NCBI RefSeq assembly: GCF_943193185.1
Contig: NZ_CALPDE010000009.1
Span: forward strand, 1 to 64,000
Direction of reading: 5' to 3'
DNA length: 64,000 bases
From: Lactococcus ileimucosae
Lineage (GTDB): Bacteria; Bacillota; Bacilli; Lactobacillales; Streptococcaceae
Part shown: positions 25,140-35,454 of the stretch, piece by piece
Layout of the letters: the number at the start of each line of letters is the position of its first letter
How positions within the stretch are numbered: position 1 is the stretch's first letter
Notes under the pieces: model-generated
Database searches by the model: none
What the model saw: only the letters and a program-made list of their open reading frames with translations
Told to the model about the DNA's origin: nothing
Translations under genes and position numbers: made by a program

Positions 25140-28100
25140 TTAGACTAATTCGATAAGGAGGTCCTTGGTTTGTATGGCTTCGCCAGAAACGACATGGATA
25201 GCTTTGACCTTAGCATCAAACGGTGCTTCGATCGTTGTCTCCATCTTCATCGCTTCAGTAACCATAAGTGCTTGTCCCTTTTTAACTTGTTCACCTTCCT
25301 TAACCAAGATATCTAAAACAGAACCAGGCATCGTTGCACCTATCTGATGAAAGTCTGCACTATCTGCTTTACGTTTCGCTACAACTTGTGTCTTAATGGA
25401 ATGATCATTGACACTAATCTCTCTTCTTTGACCGTTGAGGTTGAAGAAGAGTACACGGTTTCCAGAGATATCTGGTTCACCAATCTCATCGAGGCGGATA
25501 ATCAAAGTTTTTCCTTTTTCTATCTGTACCTCAATCTGTTCACCCATACGCATACCATGCAAGAAAGTTTCGGTGTCAAGCAAGGTGACGGAGCCAAAAG
25601 CATCCTGCATTTTTTGGTAATCCAAGAAAACTTGCGGATACATGATGTAACTCAAAACCTCATGTTCTTCCGCTGGATAGCCCAACTTTTCTGACAGCTC
25701 TTGCTGGACTTGAGCAAAGTCGACCGCTGGAGCATGGAGGCCTGGACGGTCTGTCAATGCCTTTTTATTTTTCAAGATAAGAGATTGTAACTTTTCTGGG
25801 AAGCCGCCCACGGGTTGACCAATATCTCCTCGGAAGAAAGATACAACTGACTCAGGGAAACTCAGCTCCTCTCCCCTCGCATAGACATCTTCTTCAGTGA
25901 GGTCATTTTGTACCATAAAGAGCGCCATATCTCCAACAACTTTTGAACTTGGTGTAACCTTGATAATATCACCAAACATCATATTCACTGTGCTATACAT
26001 AGCCTTGACTTCATCAAAACGTGCTTCAAGTCCTACAGCAGCAGCTTGTGCCTTAAGATTGGTGTATTGTCCCCCTGGCATTTCGTGCCTATAAACTTCC
26101 GTCTTAGGGCTAGTAATCCCTGCTTCAAAAGGCGCGTAGTACCGGCGTGTGTCTTCCCAATAATGGTCAATCTGTTCTGCATTAGCAATATTGAGCGCCG
26201 CATGACGTCCCCCATGTTCCAAGGCATAGTAAAGTGATTGCATGGATGGCTGGGAGGTACCACCAGCAAGTGAAGCCGTAGCCACATCCACAATATCGAC
26301 ACCTGCTTTAATAGCACCTGAATAGGTGATAATTCCGTTTCCTGCTGTATCATGCGTATGCAGATGAATCGGTAAATCTACTGTTTCTTTTAACTCTGAT
26401 ATAAGAGCATAAGCAGCTTGGGGTTTCAACACGCCAGCCATATCCTTGATTGCTAAGATATGTGCACCCGTAGCTTCCAGCTCTTTGGCCAAGTCTTTGT
26501 AATATTTTATATCATATTTGGGACGTGTCTTATCTAAGATATCACCTGTATAACAGATGGTCGCTTCCGCTATCTTTCCTGTATCTCGCACAGTTTGAAT
26601 GGACTTTTCCATCTGCGGTAGCCAGTTGAGACTGTCAAAGATACGGAAAACGTCAATACCTTCTGCTGCTGCTTTGCGGATAAACTCCTGAATGACGTTA
26701 TCTGGATAATTTTGATAGCCGACAGCGTTTGAACCACGGAATAACATCTGGAAAAGTGTATTGGGCATTTGTTCACGAAGTTTTCGCAGGCGATACCAAG
26801 GAGATTCATTCAAGAAACGGTAGGCTACATCAAAGGTCGCGCCGCCCCACATCTCAACAGAGAACAAGTCAGAAAGCCCTTGGTCAACAGCTGTCGCGAT
26901 GCCTTTCATGTCTTGAAGGCGTAAGCGCGTTGCTAAAAGACTTTGGTGAGCGTCACGAAAAGTTGTATCTGTAAGAAGCACTTCGTCGGAAGCTTTGACA
27001 AAGTCAACCACTGCTTCAGCTCCCTCTTGATCAAGAATATGTTTAGTCGTTGGACGGTCAGACTGCTCAATTTTAGGCTGTCTTGCTTGGTCAAAATAAC
27101 GCTTTTCTGTTTTATCAATTCCCGGAAAACCATTGACTGTAATATTCGAGATATACTTCAAGATTTTTGTTCCACGGTTACGTTTGTGTGAGAAGTTAAA
27201 AAGCTGAGGTGTAGTGTCAATGAAGGTTGTTGTCGCTTGACCGCTCGTAAATTGTTCATCTTCAATCACATTTTCCAAGAAAGGTATATTTGTTTTCACA
27301 CCACGAATTCGGAACTCTCTTAATACACGCTGCATCTTATGTACAGCATCTTCAAAATTAGTCGCATGTGTACATACCTTTACGAGGAGACTGTCAAAAT
27401 AGGGTGTCACTTCGTAGCCAGCATAAGCATTCCCCACATCTAAGCGCACACCAAAACCACCTGGTGAACGATAGGTATTGATTTTACCCGTATCTGGGAG
27501 AAAGTTATTTTCAGGGTCTTCAGTTGTAATACGACATTGAAGAGCCGCGCCTAAACATGGAATTGCTTCTTGTGCTGGGATTTTAATGTCACGGTGAATA
27601 TCTTTAGCTTGTGCGATTAAGATTTGTGCTATGACAATATCAACGCCTGTAATCATCTCCGTAACCGTATGTTCAACTTGTACACGTGGATTTACTTCGA
27701 TAAAGTAAAATTCCTCATCTTTTACCAAAAACTCGACTGTACCTGCGTTGACATAGCCGACTGCTTTACAAAGTTGGACAGCTGCCTGACAAATCTCCTC
27801 ACGAAATTCTGGCCTTAGCCCTACTGCTGGAGCAATTTCAATAACTTTTTGATTTCGGCGTTGTACAGAACAATCTCGCTCGTGGAGGTGAACAATATTG
27901 CCATGCGTATCTCCCAAAATCTGTACTTCGATATGCTTCGGATTTTCAATATATTTTTCAACATAAATTTCTGCTGATCCAAAAGCTGTTTGGGCTTCTG
28001 ACTTGGCACGCACATAACCGTCACGCATTTCTTCATCGTTGCGAGCAACACGCATTCCACGTCCGCCGCCACCGAGAGCTGCTTTTATCATGACAGGGTA

Positions 28101-28553
28101 ACCATAGGTTTCAGCAAAGGCAAGGGCCCCATCCAAATCGACAGCGCCATCAGTCCCTGGAATACCTTGAATTTGTGCCAAATCCGCTGCTTTCTTAGCT
28201 TTAATTTTATCGCCAAAAATATCCAAGTGTTTTAAATCTGGCCCCACAAAAACCAAGCCAGCTTCACGGACTTTTGTCGCAAATTCTAAGTTTTCAGAAA
28301 GCAAACCGTATCCTGGGTGAATTGCATCCGCTCCTGCATCTAGAGCAATACGAATAATATCATCCGCATCAAGGTAAGCATCTATCGGTTTTTTACCTTG
28401 TCCGACTAAGTATGCTTCGTCTGCTTTGAAACGGTGTACAGAGTACTCATCTTCTTTTGCATAGATGGCCACAGTGGACAATCCCAGTTCATTACAGGCA
28501 CGAAAAACACGGATGGCAATTTCACCACGGTTGGCAACGAGCAATTTTTTCAT
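25140..28553 (-). CDS. pyc: Pyruvate carboxylase
   Basis: This biotin enzyme carboxylates pyruvate to oxaloacetate, feeding aspartate synthesis. Its 1137 residues are full length. The N-terminal biotin carboxylase domain (1-~455) has GGGGRGMRVA and the HERDCSVQRRNQK loop. The carboxyltransferase domain (~530-800) has DTTFRDAHQSLLATR and HTHDTAGNG. A PYC/OADA conserved domain follows, then a biotinyl domain (~1065-1137) with the biotinylation motif EAMKMET. It lies beside ftsW, a lactococcal arrangement. Confidence 0.98.
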   Translation of the reverse strand: MKKLLVANRGEIAIRVFRACNELGLSTVAIYAKEDEYSVHRFKADEAYLVGQGKKPIDAYLDADDIIRIALDAGADAIHPGYGLLSENLEFATKVREAGLVFVGPDLKHLDIFGDKIKAKKAADLAQIQGIPGTDGAVDLDGALAFAETYGYPVMIKAALGGGGRGMRVARNDEEMRDGYVRAKSEAQTAFGSAEIYVEKYIENPKHIEVQILGDTHGNIVHLHERDCSVQRRNQKVIEIAPAVGLRPEFREEICQAAVQLCKAVGYVNAGTVEFLVKDEEFYFIEVNPRVQVEHTVTEMITGVDIVIAQILIAQAKDIHRDIKIPAQEAIPCLGAALQCRITTEDPENNFLPDTGKINTYRSPGGFGVRLDVGNAYAGYEVTPYFDSLLVKVCTHATNFEDAVHKMQRVLREFRIRGVKTNIPFLENVIEDEQFTSGQATTTFIDTTPQLFNFSHKRNRGTKILKYISNITVNGFPGIDKTEKRYFDQARQPKIEQSDRPTTKHILDQEGAEAVVDFVKASDEVLLTDTTFRDAHQSLLATRLRLQDMKGIATAVDQGLSDLFSVEMWGGATFDVAYRFLNESPWYRLRKLREQMPNTLFQMLFRGSNAVGYQNYPDNVIQEFIRKAAAEGIDVFRIFDSLNWLPQMEKSIQTVRDTGKIAEATICYTGDILDKTRPKYDIKYYKDLAKELEATGAHILAIKDMAGVLKPQAAYALISELKETVDLPIHLHTHDTAGNGIITYSGAIKAGVDIVDVATASLAGGTSQPSMQSLYYALEHGGRHAALNIANAEQIDHYWEDTRRYYAPFEAGITSPKTEVYRHEMPGGQYTNLKAQAAAVGLEARFDEVKAMYSTVNMMFGDIIKVTPSSKVVGDMALFMVQNDLTEEDVYARGEELSFPESVVSFFRGDIGQPVGGFPEKLQSLILKNKKALTDRPGLHAPAVDFAQVQQELSEKLGYPAEEHEVLSYIMYPQVFLDYQKMQDAFGSVTLLDTETFLHGMRMGEQIEVQIEKGKTLIIRLDEIGEPDISGNRVLFFNLNGQRREISVNDHSIKTQVVAKRKADSADFHQIGATMPGSVLDILVKEGEQVKKGQALMVTEAMKMETTIEAPFDAKVKAIHVVSGEAIQTKDLLIELV

Positions 28554-28842
28554 ATAATCCCCTATCTTTAATTCCCTATATGTTGTGTTGTGTGTTGTTT
28601 AATATGGTTGATGATATTTTATAGCCTCTAAAGTACTATTTTACCCCACACGCCATGACATTACAAGTATGTTACGTCTTGCCGTAAGAAAAATGATGTA
28701 TTTCTCGCTGAGGAAAGCGTAAAAATCTGGCAAATGTCTTATCGAGAAAGCTTTTGAACGCCTCGTTTCCGAACGTTACGGACATAGAGGGTTATAAAAC
28801 ATCAGCAACCAAATTAAGAATTTTCACAACATACAAATTTTA

Positions 28843-28873
28843 TAAAAAAAGCTAATTTTATTAGCTTTTTTGA
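28843..28873 (-). terminator. ftsW terminator
   Basis: AAAAAAGCTAA pairs with TTAGCTTTTTT around a short loop. The rest of the 340-bp gap 28554-28893 carries the pyc upstream region (a possible TAAAAT -10 near 28615) and no gene that I can see. Confidence 0.85.
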
Positions 28874-28893
28874 CTTTAGCATTTCACTTAAAA

Positions 28894-30117
28894 TTAAGTA
28901 TTTCTGACATATGTACTTGAAAGTTCCCTTACCTCTCTTCGCTTCTCATCTGCTGAAATATTTAGAACAAAGGCAATTCCCAGCGACAAGACAAGGAAAG
29001 AAGAGCCACCTTGTGACAAGAAAGGAAAAGTTACTCCTGTTTCAGGAATGATTCCAAAAGCTCCACCAATATTGATAAATACTGAAATCAAAAGAGTCGA
29101 GCCAATCCCAATACAAATGAGTGAATTAAAGGCATTTTTTGCGCGGATACCGACTTGTAGGATGCGTGCAATCATAAAGAACAATACACCCAAAACGATA
29201 ATCCCCCCAATCAAGCCTAACTCTTCAATGACAATAGAAAAGATAAAATCTGTATGAGCTTCTGGCAGATAACCATTTTTTTCAATCGAATTACCTAGAC
29301 CTCGTCCAAACCAGCCTCCATTGCTCACAGCATAATAAGAATTAGCAAGTTGATGCCCGTAAGTGGATAAACCCGAAAAAGGGTTAACCATGGCTTTAAA
29401 TCGAGCATTAACATAGTGTCCTGGTATAACATCTCCCCCAACTGCGTAGAGATAAACGATAAACGCGACTGATGCTGTTAACAGCATCTTTCCATAACCA
29501 CTAAACCAGCGCCAAGAAATGCCGCTAGAAGCAACCATTACAGCAGTAATCAAAGCCATAATGGTTGCATTACCTATATCAGGCATTAAGAGCAAGATAC
29601 CCAGCATTAAAAATATCCAAAAACGCCAGCCTCCAAACACCTTTTGCCAGATGGTTTTGCCCTTGAACACAGCTGAAATATCTTTTTCATAAATTTCTTC
29701 TTGTTTTTCTGAAAAAACAGAAGCCAGATACCAGACCACGAAAAACTTTGCATATTCAGCAGGCTGAATGGTACCAACTCCTGGAATCGGAATCCAGCCA
29801 TGGGCTCCATTGGCATACGTTCCCGGTCCAACTCGTGCATAAATCATGGATGCAATCAGCAGGAAAAGGACCCAGCCAATCATTTTCCTACTTTTAAGCG
29901 CACGAAGCTTCATGCGATAAATAACAGCAATGGCAATAAAACTCAGGAGCATGAAAGCTCCCTGACTGATCGCCATCCTATAAGGCGAAAGTCCTCGCGC
30001 CAGCTGATAGGGAACTGTTGCTGAAAAAACCATTACAAGTCCTATGGCTGACATAATCAGATAAGGAATTAAAATAGAATAATTCAGGAAGTTTGCTTTC
30101 TTCAATCCATCTTTCAT
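28894..30117 (-). CDS. ftsW: FtsW-type peptidoglycan glycosyltransferase (SEDS family)
   Basis: This 407-residue SEDS protein with about ten membrane segments polymerises lipid II at the septum together with a class B PBP. Motifs seen are GAHGWIPIPGVGTIQPAEYAK (the invariant Pro-Ala-Glu region), GHQLANSYYAVSNGGWFGRGLGNS, and near the C-terminus ETGVTFPFLSQGGSSFL. Assignment to FtsW rather than RodA rests on the pyc adjacency and these motifs. It is monocistronic with its own terminator. Confidence 0.92.
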   Translation of the reverse strand: MKDGLKKANFLNYSILIPYLIMSAIGLVMVFSATVPYQLARGLSPYRMAISQGAFMLLSFIAIAVIYRMKLRALKSRKMIGWVLFLLIASMIYARVGPGTYANGAHGWIPIPGVGTIQPAEYAKFFVVWYLASVFSEKQEEIYEKDISAVFKGKTIWQKVFGGWRFWIFLMLGILLLMPDIGNATIMALITAVMVASSGISWRWFSGYGKMLLTASVAFIVYLYAVGGDVIPGHYVNARFKAMVNPFSGLSTYGHQLANSYYAVSNGGWFGRGLGNSIEKNGYLPEAHTDFIFSIVIEELGLIGGIIVLGVLFFMIARILQVGIRAKNAFNSLICIGIGSTLLISVFINIGGAFGIIPETGVTFPFLSQGGSSFLVLSLGIAFVLNISADEKRREVRELSSTYVRNT

Positions 30118-30237
30118 TTTAGGTTATCATTTCATTTCTATTATTTTTAACATTTTTTATTATAACATTTTTCCAGAATCATTTTTAGAGATGTGCAATT
30201 ATTTTAAAAGTTAAGGGTAAAACTTGATGTCTAAAGT

Positions 30238-30384
30238 TTATATCTCACGGTGGAGCGTTACCATCCGCTCTTTTGGACAAAACTTCATTGTTTCTACCTT
30301 TCCTGGATGACTGCTTCTATTTTTACTGCTTATATAGTTTTTACTTTTACAGATTGTGCAAGCTAATGTTATTTTCACTCTCAT
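30238..30384 (-). CDS. rpmG: 50S ribosomal protein L33
   Basis: This 48-codon gene is easily missed. It starts at ATG 30384 and reads [20 protein letters not shown], ending TLHREI, a clear L33. Cys9 and Cys12 form the first zinc pair; the second pair is reduced to a single Cys in FCPKERM, as in the partly zinc-free L33 paralogs. The ATG overlaps the MFS stop as ATGA, and the coaE-MFS-rpmG order matches the streptococcal coaE-pmrA-rpmG arrangement. Genes that usually follow in streptococci (secG, rnr) are absent. Confidence 0.93.
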   Translation of the reverse strand: MRVKITLACTICKSKNYISSKNRSSHPGKVETMKFCPKERMVTLHREI

Positions 30385-31565
30385 TCTACTATACTCCGTT
30401 TCCTTAAGTATTTCCGGAAATTAATCAGGGACCAGAAGAAATTAAGCACGACAAAGAGGCTTGTTACGACAAAGGCCATCCGATAGGAAACCCATCCCGC
30501 AATGGCTGAACCAAGAAGCGGACCTACAACTACTCCAAAGTTAGAGAACATTTGATTGTAAGCAAAAATCCGCGAAACGCCTTCTTTTGGAGTAATCTTT
30601 GCTAAAAGTGAATTCACGGAAGGCATAAGGGCTCCTGTACCAAAGCCAAGCATGAATCGCAGCAAACCGAGCTGTAAAGGCGTCTGTACAAAAGCCATTG
30701 GTAAATACATGGCGAAGCTAAAAACTAAGCCAAGCAAGATTAAACGATGCGCGCCATACTTGTCTCCCAATTTTCCCAGAGTACTTGATGACATCATGGC
30801 TGAAAGGCCGACAGCTGAAACGATGAGCCCAGAGATGAACATCAAATTATTTGTATTTGTTGTCAATGTCTTGATATACAAGGTGACAAAGGGCTCTATA
30901 GATTGTGTTGTCACTTGAATAATAAAGCTGGTAATCAGCAAGCCAAAAAGGATATGTTTGTCCCCTACACGACTGATAATTTCTTTTGTAGAAAGCATTT
31001 CACTTTTAGCCACGGGTTCAAAGTTTTCATGAACAAAGAAAACTGTCAAAAGTGTCGCCAAAGCTAAAAGTGCACCAACGATAAGAAAGACATTGGCCAT
31101 TCCAAACCACTGCGCAAGTAGACCTCCGATAGAGGGACCAATCAGAGTTCCTGTAATCATGGCAGTGGATAAAATTCCCAGAGCATAACCGGAGCGTTCT
31201 TTCGGTGCTTGTGAGGCAATCATCGCCGTTGAGTTGGGGATAAAGCCAGAGAAGAAGCCCATGAGGCTCCGCATGAGGAGAAGCCACCAATAACCGCCCA
31301 TCTGATGTGAGAAAGCTATAGCAGACATTGTAAAGGTCATCGCAAAAGAAGCTCTTACCATCATCGGTTTTCGGCCATATTTATCCGCAAGTTTCCCCCA
31401 CATTGGAGCTACCAGCCCGGATACCAAAGCTGTTGAAGCAAAGGCTAATCCAGAAAATAACTCCACATTGGCTCCAGTGACGCCTAAACTTTGAATATAG
31501 AGTGGTAAAAAAGGCATCACTAAAGAAAAAGATGAACCCACAATAAAACATCCAATCCATGTCAC
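30381..31565 (-). CDS. MFS multidrug exporter (PmrA-like), 5' end apparently out of frame
   Basis: This MFS drug/H+ antiporter has 394 residues and 11-12 segments. Motif A is seen as [15 protein letters not shown] after the second segment, with a second copy [13 protein letters not shown] after the central loop. In frame, the earliest usual start is GTG 31565, inside the first segment. Homology-like residues continue upstream (VNWKQNLW) with no start codon. A GTG at 31621 overlapping the coaE stop as GTGA would join this frame if the A6 run at 31597-31602 had one more A. It may be a mutant, a sequencing slip or slippage. It is coupled to rpmG downstream. Confidence 0.82.
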   Translation of the reverse strand: MTWIGCFIVGSSFSLVMPFLPLYIQSLGVTGANVELFSGLAFASTALVSGLVAPMWGKLADKYGRKPMMVRASFAMTFTMSAIAFSHQMGGYWWLLLMRSLMGFFSGFIPNSTAMIASQAPKERSGYALGILSTAMITGTLIGPSIGGLLAQWFGMANVFLIVGALLALATLLTVFFVHENFEPVAKSEMLSTKEIISRVGDKHILFGLLITSFIIQVTTQSIEPFVTLYIKTLTTNTNNLMFISGLIVSAVGLSAMMSSSTLGKLGDKYGAHRLILLGLVFSFAMYLPMAFVQTPLQLGLLRFMLGFGTGALMPSVNSLLAKITPKEGVSRIFAYNQMFSNFGVVVGPLLGSAIAGWVSYRMAFVVTSLFVVLNFFWSLINFRKYLRKRSIVE

Positions 31566-31617
31566 CCATAAATTTTGTTTCCAATTTACATTTTTATTTT
31601 TTGCTGACTTACTCGTG

Positions 31618-32229
31618 TCACTTCCTCTTTTCTATTTCTATCGTTTTTAAAAGTTCTCGAATTTTTTCATTTGTTTCTGAAATTTTTCCCGAACTGTCAA
31701 TAATGCGTGTCGCATATTTTTTCTTTTCTAACAAAGGCATCTGAGCTCGAATACGGGCTTTCGCTTCTGCTTCTGTCATCTTATCTCTTGCCATTATACG
31801 TTCAATCTGGACTTCCTCAGGCACCGCTACTAGCCAGATTTCATCAAAACCATCATAACCTTGCTCAATAAGCAAAGGAATATCCATAAAAAGGGCTTTC
31901 CCTGATTTATCTTTGTGGAGTAGCGCCTTACGTCTGTCATAAATCTCTTGACGAATGATGTGATTTTGCAAATCTGCAAGTTTTGCCCGTGCTTCGTCAT
32001 CTGAAAAAACTAAATCTCCTAACTTCCGACGGTTCAAAAGTCCTTTTTCATCAAAATACGTGCCACCAAACTCTTGCATGATTGCTTGATAGAGCAGCCC
32101 TCCAGGTGCCTGTAGTTCTCGCACTACTTGATCTGCATCAATAATAGGATAACCCTGAGAACGCAAAAAATCAACCACTGTTGATTTCCCAGAAGCTATT
32201 CCACCTGTCAAACCGATTACTTTATTCAT
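31618..32229 (-). CDS. coaE: Dephospho-CoA kinase
   Basis: CoaE phosphorylates dephospho-CoA in the last step of CoA synthesis. The 203 residues are typical. Walker A is GLTGGIASGKST (residues 6-17), followed by DADQVVRELQAPGGLLY and DIPLLIEQGYD, both CoaE hallmarks. The C-terminus carries RIRAQMPLLEKKKYAT. It heads the coaE-MFS-rpmG transcript; its TGA overlaps the presumed MFS start GTG. Confidence 0.97.
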   Translation of the reverse strand: MNKVIGLTGGIASGKSTVVDFLRSQGYPIIDADQVVRELQAPGGLLYQAIMQEFGGTYFDEKGLLNRRKLGDLVFSDDEARAKLADLQNHIIRQEIYDRRKALLHKDKSGKALFMDIPLLIEQGYDGFDEIWLVAVPEEVQIERIMARDKMTEAEAKARIRAQMPLLEKKKYATRIIDSSGKISETNEKIRELLKTIEIEKRK

Positions 32230-32378
32230 AGCTTTATTATAGCAGAATTATCGTTCCGGTACTAGGTTAACCTTTCTATCTATTTATCTATTGGTTTAGT
32301 AGACAGCTTCTCCTGAATATCAGTATGTCGATAACGAGGGTTATTCAGCTGGATTTCACATCCCTCTTAATTATATTT

Positions 32379-32448
32379 GTCTCTCCATATAAGCTCTCAG
32401 TCATAGCTCATACAGTGTTAACCTGTGCTGCTGATTCTATGGAGAGAC
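32379..32448. repeat. 10-bp perfect inverted repeat in the coaE-pflB gap
   Basis: GTCTCTCCAT (32379-32388) and ATGGAGAGAC (32439-32448) are perfectly complementary across 50 bases that themselves contain a small ACAG...CTGT hairpin. A terminator-like hairpin follows at 32504-32537. No gene reads through this stretch convincingly, and its role is unknown. Confidence 0.45.
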
Positions 32449-32503
32449 TTGAACCGGATAACGTCCTGTCTACTTTTCCGAAGAAAAAATCAAAATCTAA
32501 GGA

Positions 32504-32537
32504 TAAAACCAAGAATTCCCCTAAACTCTTGGTTTTT
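32504..32537 (+). terminator. Terminator-like hairpin in the coaE-pflB gap
   Basis: AAAACCAAGA pairs with TCTTGGTTTT around ATTCCCCTAAAC, followed by TTGT. No plus-strand gene precedes it, so it might end an unannotated small RNA reading from ~32300, or it may be a relic. Confidence 0.5.
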
Positions 32538-32608
32538 TGTACTTTGTATATCTGTCAGTTTAGAGAATATAAAAATGCAAGCATAGATAAAACTTTATTA
32601 ATAATTCT

Positions 32609-32812
32609 TTACTTGGTCAGTCGATATGTAGTTGTTAGATGCTCACTCCCTTTGAATTGATTTTTATTTTCATCAAGGATTTTCAAATTAACTACAGGGT
32701 GTTCAATTCCTACTTTTTTCATTTCATCTAAAAGCTTATCAGTAAAGGGCTGGGCTTTTACTTTGATTTCATCAAATGTAGATTGCTCTATAGGTCCAAT
32801 TTTTAGATATTT
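32609..32812 (-). pseudogene. Gene remnant without a start codon
   Basis: After an in-frame TAA (32813-32815), 67 codons read as a normal-looking soluble protein end: YLKIGPIEQSTFDEIKVK... to EHLTTTYRLTK and TAA. Residue composition and codon use look coding, but no usable start with a ribosome binding site is visible and the upstream sequence is non-coding. It is best read as the 3' end of a decayed gene. I do not recognise the family. It lies directly downstream of the pflB terminator. Confidence 0.4.
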
Positions 32813-32896
32813 TTAGACTCTAATTATAGCAGGAAAATCAAGGAAGCTACTTTTTAGTAAAAGCGATTTCCTACCTGCTTATTTTAGAAAGAATAT

Positions 32897-32932
32897 AAAA
32901 AAACAACTTATCTGAAAGATAAATTGTTTTTA
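32897..32932 (-). terminator. pflB terminator
   Basis: AACAATTTATC and GATAAGTTGTT pair around TTTCA on the minus strand, followed by seven T. Confidence 0.85.
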
Positions 32933-32937
32933 CTGTT

Positions 32938-35271
32938 TTAAATATTAGAAGTGTGCATTACTTCGTTATCATCTTGTGAAAGAACTTCGTGGAAGACACG
33001 TTCAGTCAATTCTTGTTTTTGTTCTGGTGTAAGGTATTTAGTGTTTACACAGTAACCAGAGATACGGACAATAACGTCTTCACCAGCCATAATCTTGCTG
33101 TAGACATCTTTGAGGTCCATAACGTTAAGGTTAACGTGTTGACCACCTTGAGTAAAGTAGCCATCAAGAATTTGAACCAGATTCTCTACTTGTTCGTCAC
33201 GTGTTTTACCAAGAGCGCGTGGTGAAACTTGAGTTGTCAATGAGATACCGTCGTTTGCATGTGCAAAGTCAAGCTTAGACAGTGAGTTCAAGTTTTGGAG
33301 CCATCCCCCACGTGATTTGTTTGATGGGTTAGCACCTGGTGAGAAGAATTCTACTTTAGACTTATTCACTGAACCATCTTCGTTGAGGAATACACCTTTA
33401 TGAACGGGTGAGTTACCTGTTTGTTTAGAGTAAGCAACGTTTGAAGTAATGGTCAAGAGTGAAACTGTAGCTTCAGCATTTTTGTAAAGCTTGTGTGAAG
33501 CTAATTTTTCGTAGTACATCTTCATCAAAAGTTTAGCGATATCATCTACACGGTCATCGTCTTCACCGTAACGTGGGAAGTCGCCTTCAACTTCGTAGTC
33601 GTAGATATAGCCGTTTTCATCACGAATTGTTTTAACTTTAGCATATTTGATTGCGGAAAGTGAGTCAACTGTATTGGCGAAACCGCAGATACCGAAGCCC
33701 ATGTTGGCGCGAACGCGCGTTGGCAAGAAGGCCATTTGAACGGCTTCATAGTTGTACTTATCCGTCATATAGTGAATGATGTTCATCGCATCCACATAAG
33801 TATCTGTCAACCAAGTCAATGATTTGTCAAAGTTTTCCATAACTGTATCGTAGTCAAGGATTTCGTCAGTTACAGGTTCGATGTCGAACACTTTGTAGTC
33901 TTTATGAACATCGTCATATCCACCGTTCAAACCAGTAAGCATTGCTTTCAGAACGTTAACACGCGCTCCGAAGTATTGGAGGTTGTGACGTTCGTTTTCG
34001 TTTTCTGGATCAAGTGGTGATACACAGCATGAGATACATGACATTTCGCCGTATCCTTCTTTAGCCATTGTTTCTACACCTTCATATTGGATAGAAGAGT
34101 GTTTATGAGACATTGACATTGCATAGCGTTTGAAGGCATGTGGCAATTTGTCAGACCAAAGAACAGTCAAGTTTGGTTCTGGAGCGTTACCGATAGTATC
34201 CAATGTGTTAAGGAAACGGTAGTCCATTTTTGTAACACGGTGACGACCGTCATTACCCATACCAGCCATAGATGTTGTGATGAATGTTGGGTCACCAGAG
34301 TAAAGTTCATCGTAGGCAGCAGCACGCGCGAATTTCATTGTACGAAGTTTCAACACGAAATCATCAACGAATTCTTGAATTTCTTTTTCTGTGAATGTAC
34401 CACGTTCAAGGTCACGTTCAGCAAAGATATCAAGAACGATTGGCACACGGCCAAGTGAAGTTGCCGCACCGTTGATTACACGACATACAGCCATGTAAGC
34501 AATATTGATCCATTGGATAGCTTCTTTCGTGTTCAAGGCTGGACGACGAACGTCAAGTCCGTAAAGATCACCAAACTTAGCCACTTGGTCAAGTGCTTGG
34601 TATTGCATGTTGATTTCTTCTTTAAGACGAATGTTTTCGTCGTTGATTTCAGTGATTGCATCCCACTCGCGTGCTTTTTCTTTCATCAAGTAGTCTGCAC
34701 CATAAAGCGCAAGACGTGCGTAAACACCGATGATACGTCCACGTGAATAGGCATCTGGCAAACCAGTTACTGTATGTGCATGACGCGCTTTACGAATAGC
34801 TGATGTATAAGCGCGGAAGATACCATCATTTACAGAAGTCATTGTTGTATCCAAAATATCATGCAATTCAGGATCAACACTGAGTCCATGTTCTGTCAAG
34901 ATTTTTTCTGCTACACGAAGACCACCTTTTGGCATGAAGTTGAGGCGGAAAAGCTCACTGTTTTGCATACCATAAATTAACTCAAGGTCTTTATTTTCAG
35001 GGTCTACATAACCTGCAGGGATTTTGTGAATAGAAGAAACACGATCTGTATCAAATGGGAAGCCCACTTCTTCATAATGCGCTTTTGTAGTTTCAATGAT
35101 ATCTTTTACTTTAAGCGTACGTTCTGTTGGACCCTCGAGGAAACTCTCGTCCCCATCATAAGGTTTATAGTTGGCTTGAACGAAACGTGTAACGCTCGCT
35201 TTATCGCGCCAGTCGGAGCCTTTAAAACCTTCCCAGGCTTGCTCAAAGATTTCTTTAGTTTCTGTTTTCAT
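32938..35271 (-). CDS. pflB: Pyruvate formate-lyase (formate C-acetyltransferase)
   Basis: This glycyl-radical enzyme splits pyruvate with CoA into acetyl-CoA and formate, the anaerobic mixed-acid branch. Its 777 residues fit the family. The adjacent active-site cysteines are in [13 protein letters not shown] (residues ~410), and the radical glycine is in [15 protein letters not shown] near 745. It is activated by PflA (17.3 kb). The promoter with an extended -10 is at 35315-35342, and a terminator follows. Confidence 0.98.
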   Translation of the reverse strand: MKTETKEIFEQAWEGFKGSDWRDKASVTRFVQANYKPYDGDESFLEGPTERTLKVKDIIETTKAHYEEVGFPFDTDRVSSIHKIPAGYVDPENKDLELIYGMQNSELFRLNFMPKGGLRVAEKILTEHGLSVDPELHDILDTTMTSVNDGIFRAYTSAIRKARHAHTVTGLPDAYSRGRIIGVYARLALYGADYLMKEKAREWDAITEINDENIRLKEEINMQYQALDQVAKFGDLYGLDVRRPALNTKEAIQWINIAYMAVCRVINGAATSLGRVPIVLDIFAERDLERGTFTEKEIQEFVDDFVLKLRTMKFARAAAYDELYSGDPTFITTSMAGMGNDGRHRVTKMDYRFLNTLDTIGNAPEPNLTVLWSDKLPHAFKRYAMSMSHKHSSIQYEGVETMAKEGYGEMSCISCCVSPLDPENENERHNLQYFGARVNVLKAMLTGLNGGYDDVHKDYKVFDIEPVTDEILDYDTVMENFDKSLTWLTDTYVDAMNIIHYMTDKYNYEAVQMAFLPTRVRANMGFGICGFANTVDSLSAIKYAKVKTIRDENGYIYDYEVEGDFPRYGEDDDRVDDIAKLLMKMYYEKLASHKLYKNAEATVSLLTITSNVAYSKQTGNSPVHKGVFLNEDGSVNKSKVEFFSPGANPSNKSRGGWLQNLNSLSKLDFAHANDGISLTTQVSPRALGKTRDEQVENLVQILDGYFTQGGQHVNLNVMDLKDVYSKIMAGEDVIVRISGYCVNTKYLTPEQKQELTERVFHEVLSQDDNEVMHTSNI

Positions 35272-35314
35272 ATCGAAAATCTCCTTTGGTCTTTCTGTTT
35301 CAGATTACTCTTTC

Positions 35315-35342
35315 ATTATATCATACAGTTTACTAAATTCAA
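35315..35342 (-). promoter_or_regulatory. pflB promoter
   Basis: TTGAAT (35337-35342), a 16-bp spacer and an extended -10 TGATATAAT (hexamer 35315-35320) lie 43 bp before the pflB start. Confidence 0.75.
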
Positions 35343-35454
35343 GCGATATACGCGGATGATTGCACTTTCTTTACTAGTACAGTTTGCTTTTTGTGACAAT
35401 CTGTATTAGTTTTTATATGAAAAAAATTCATTTTATCATATAAGGCCGCCAATA

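Noticed and set aside
32437-32475. Possible TPP or glycine riboswitch (GGAGAGAC then GAACCGGATAACG)
   Set aside because: The remaining conserved core elements are absent, and neither neighbouring gene is a thiamine or glycine gene.
32325-32660. A 111-codon plus-strand open frame
   Set aside because: It has no ribosome binding site and low-complexity composition, and it runs through the inverted repeat, the terminator and the opposite-strand remnant.
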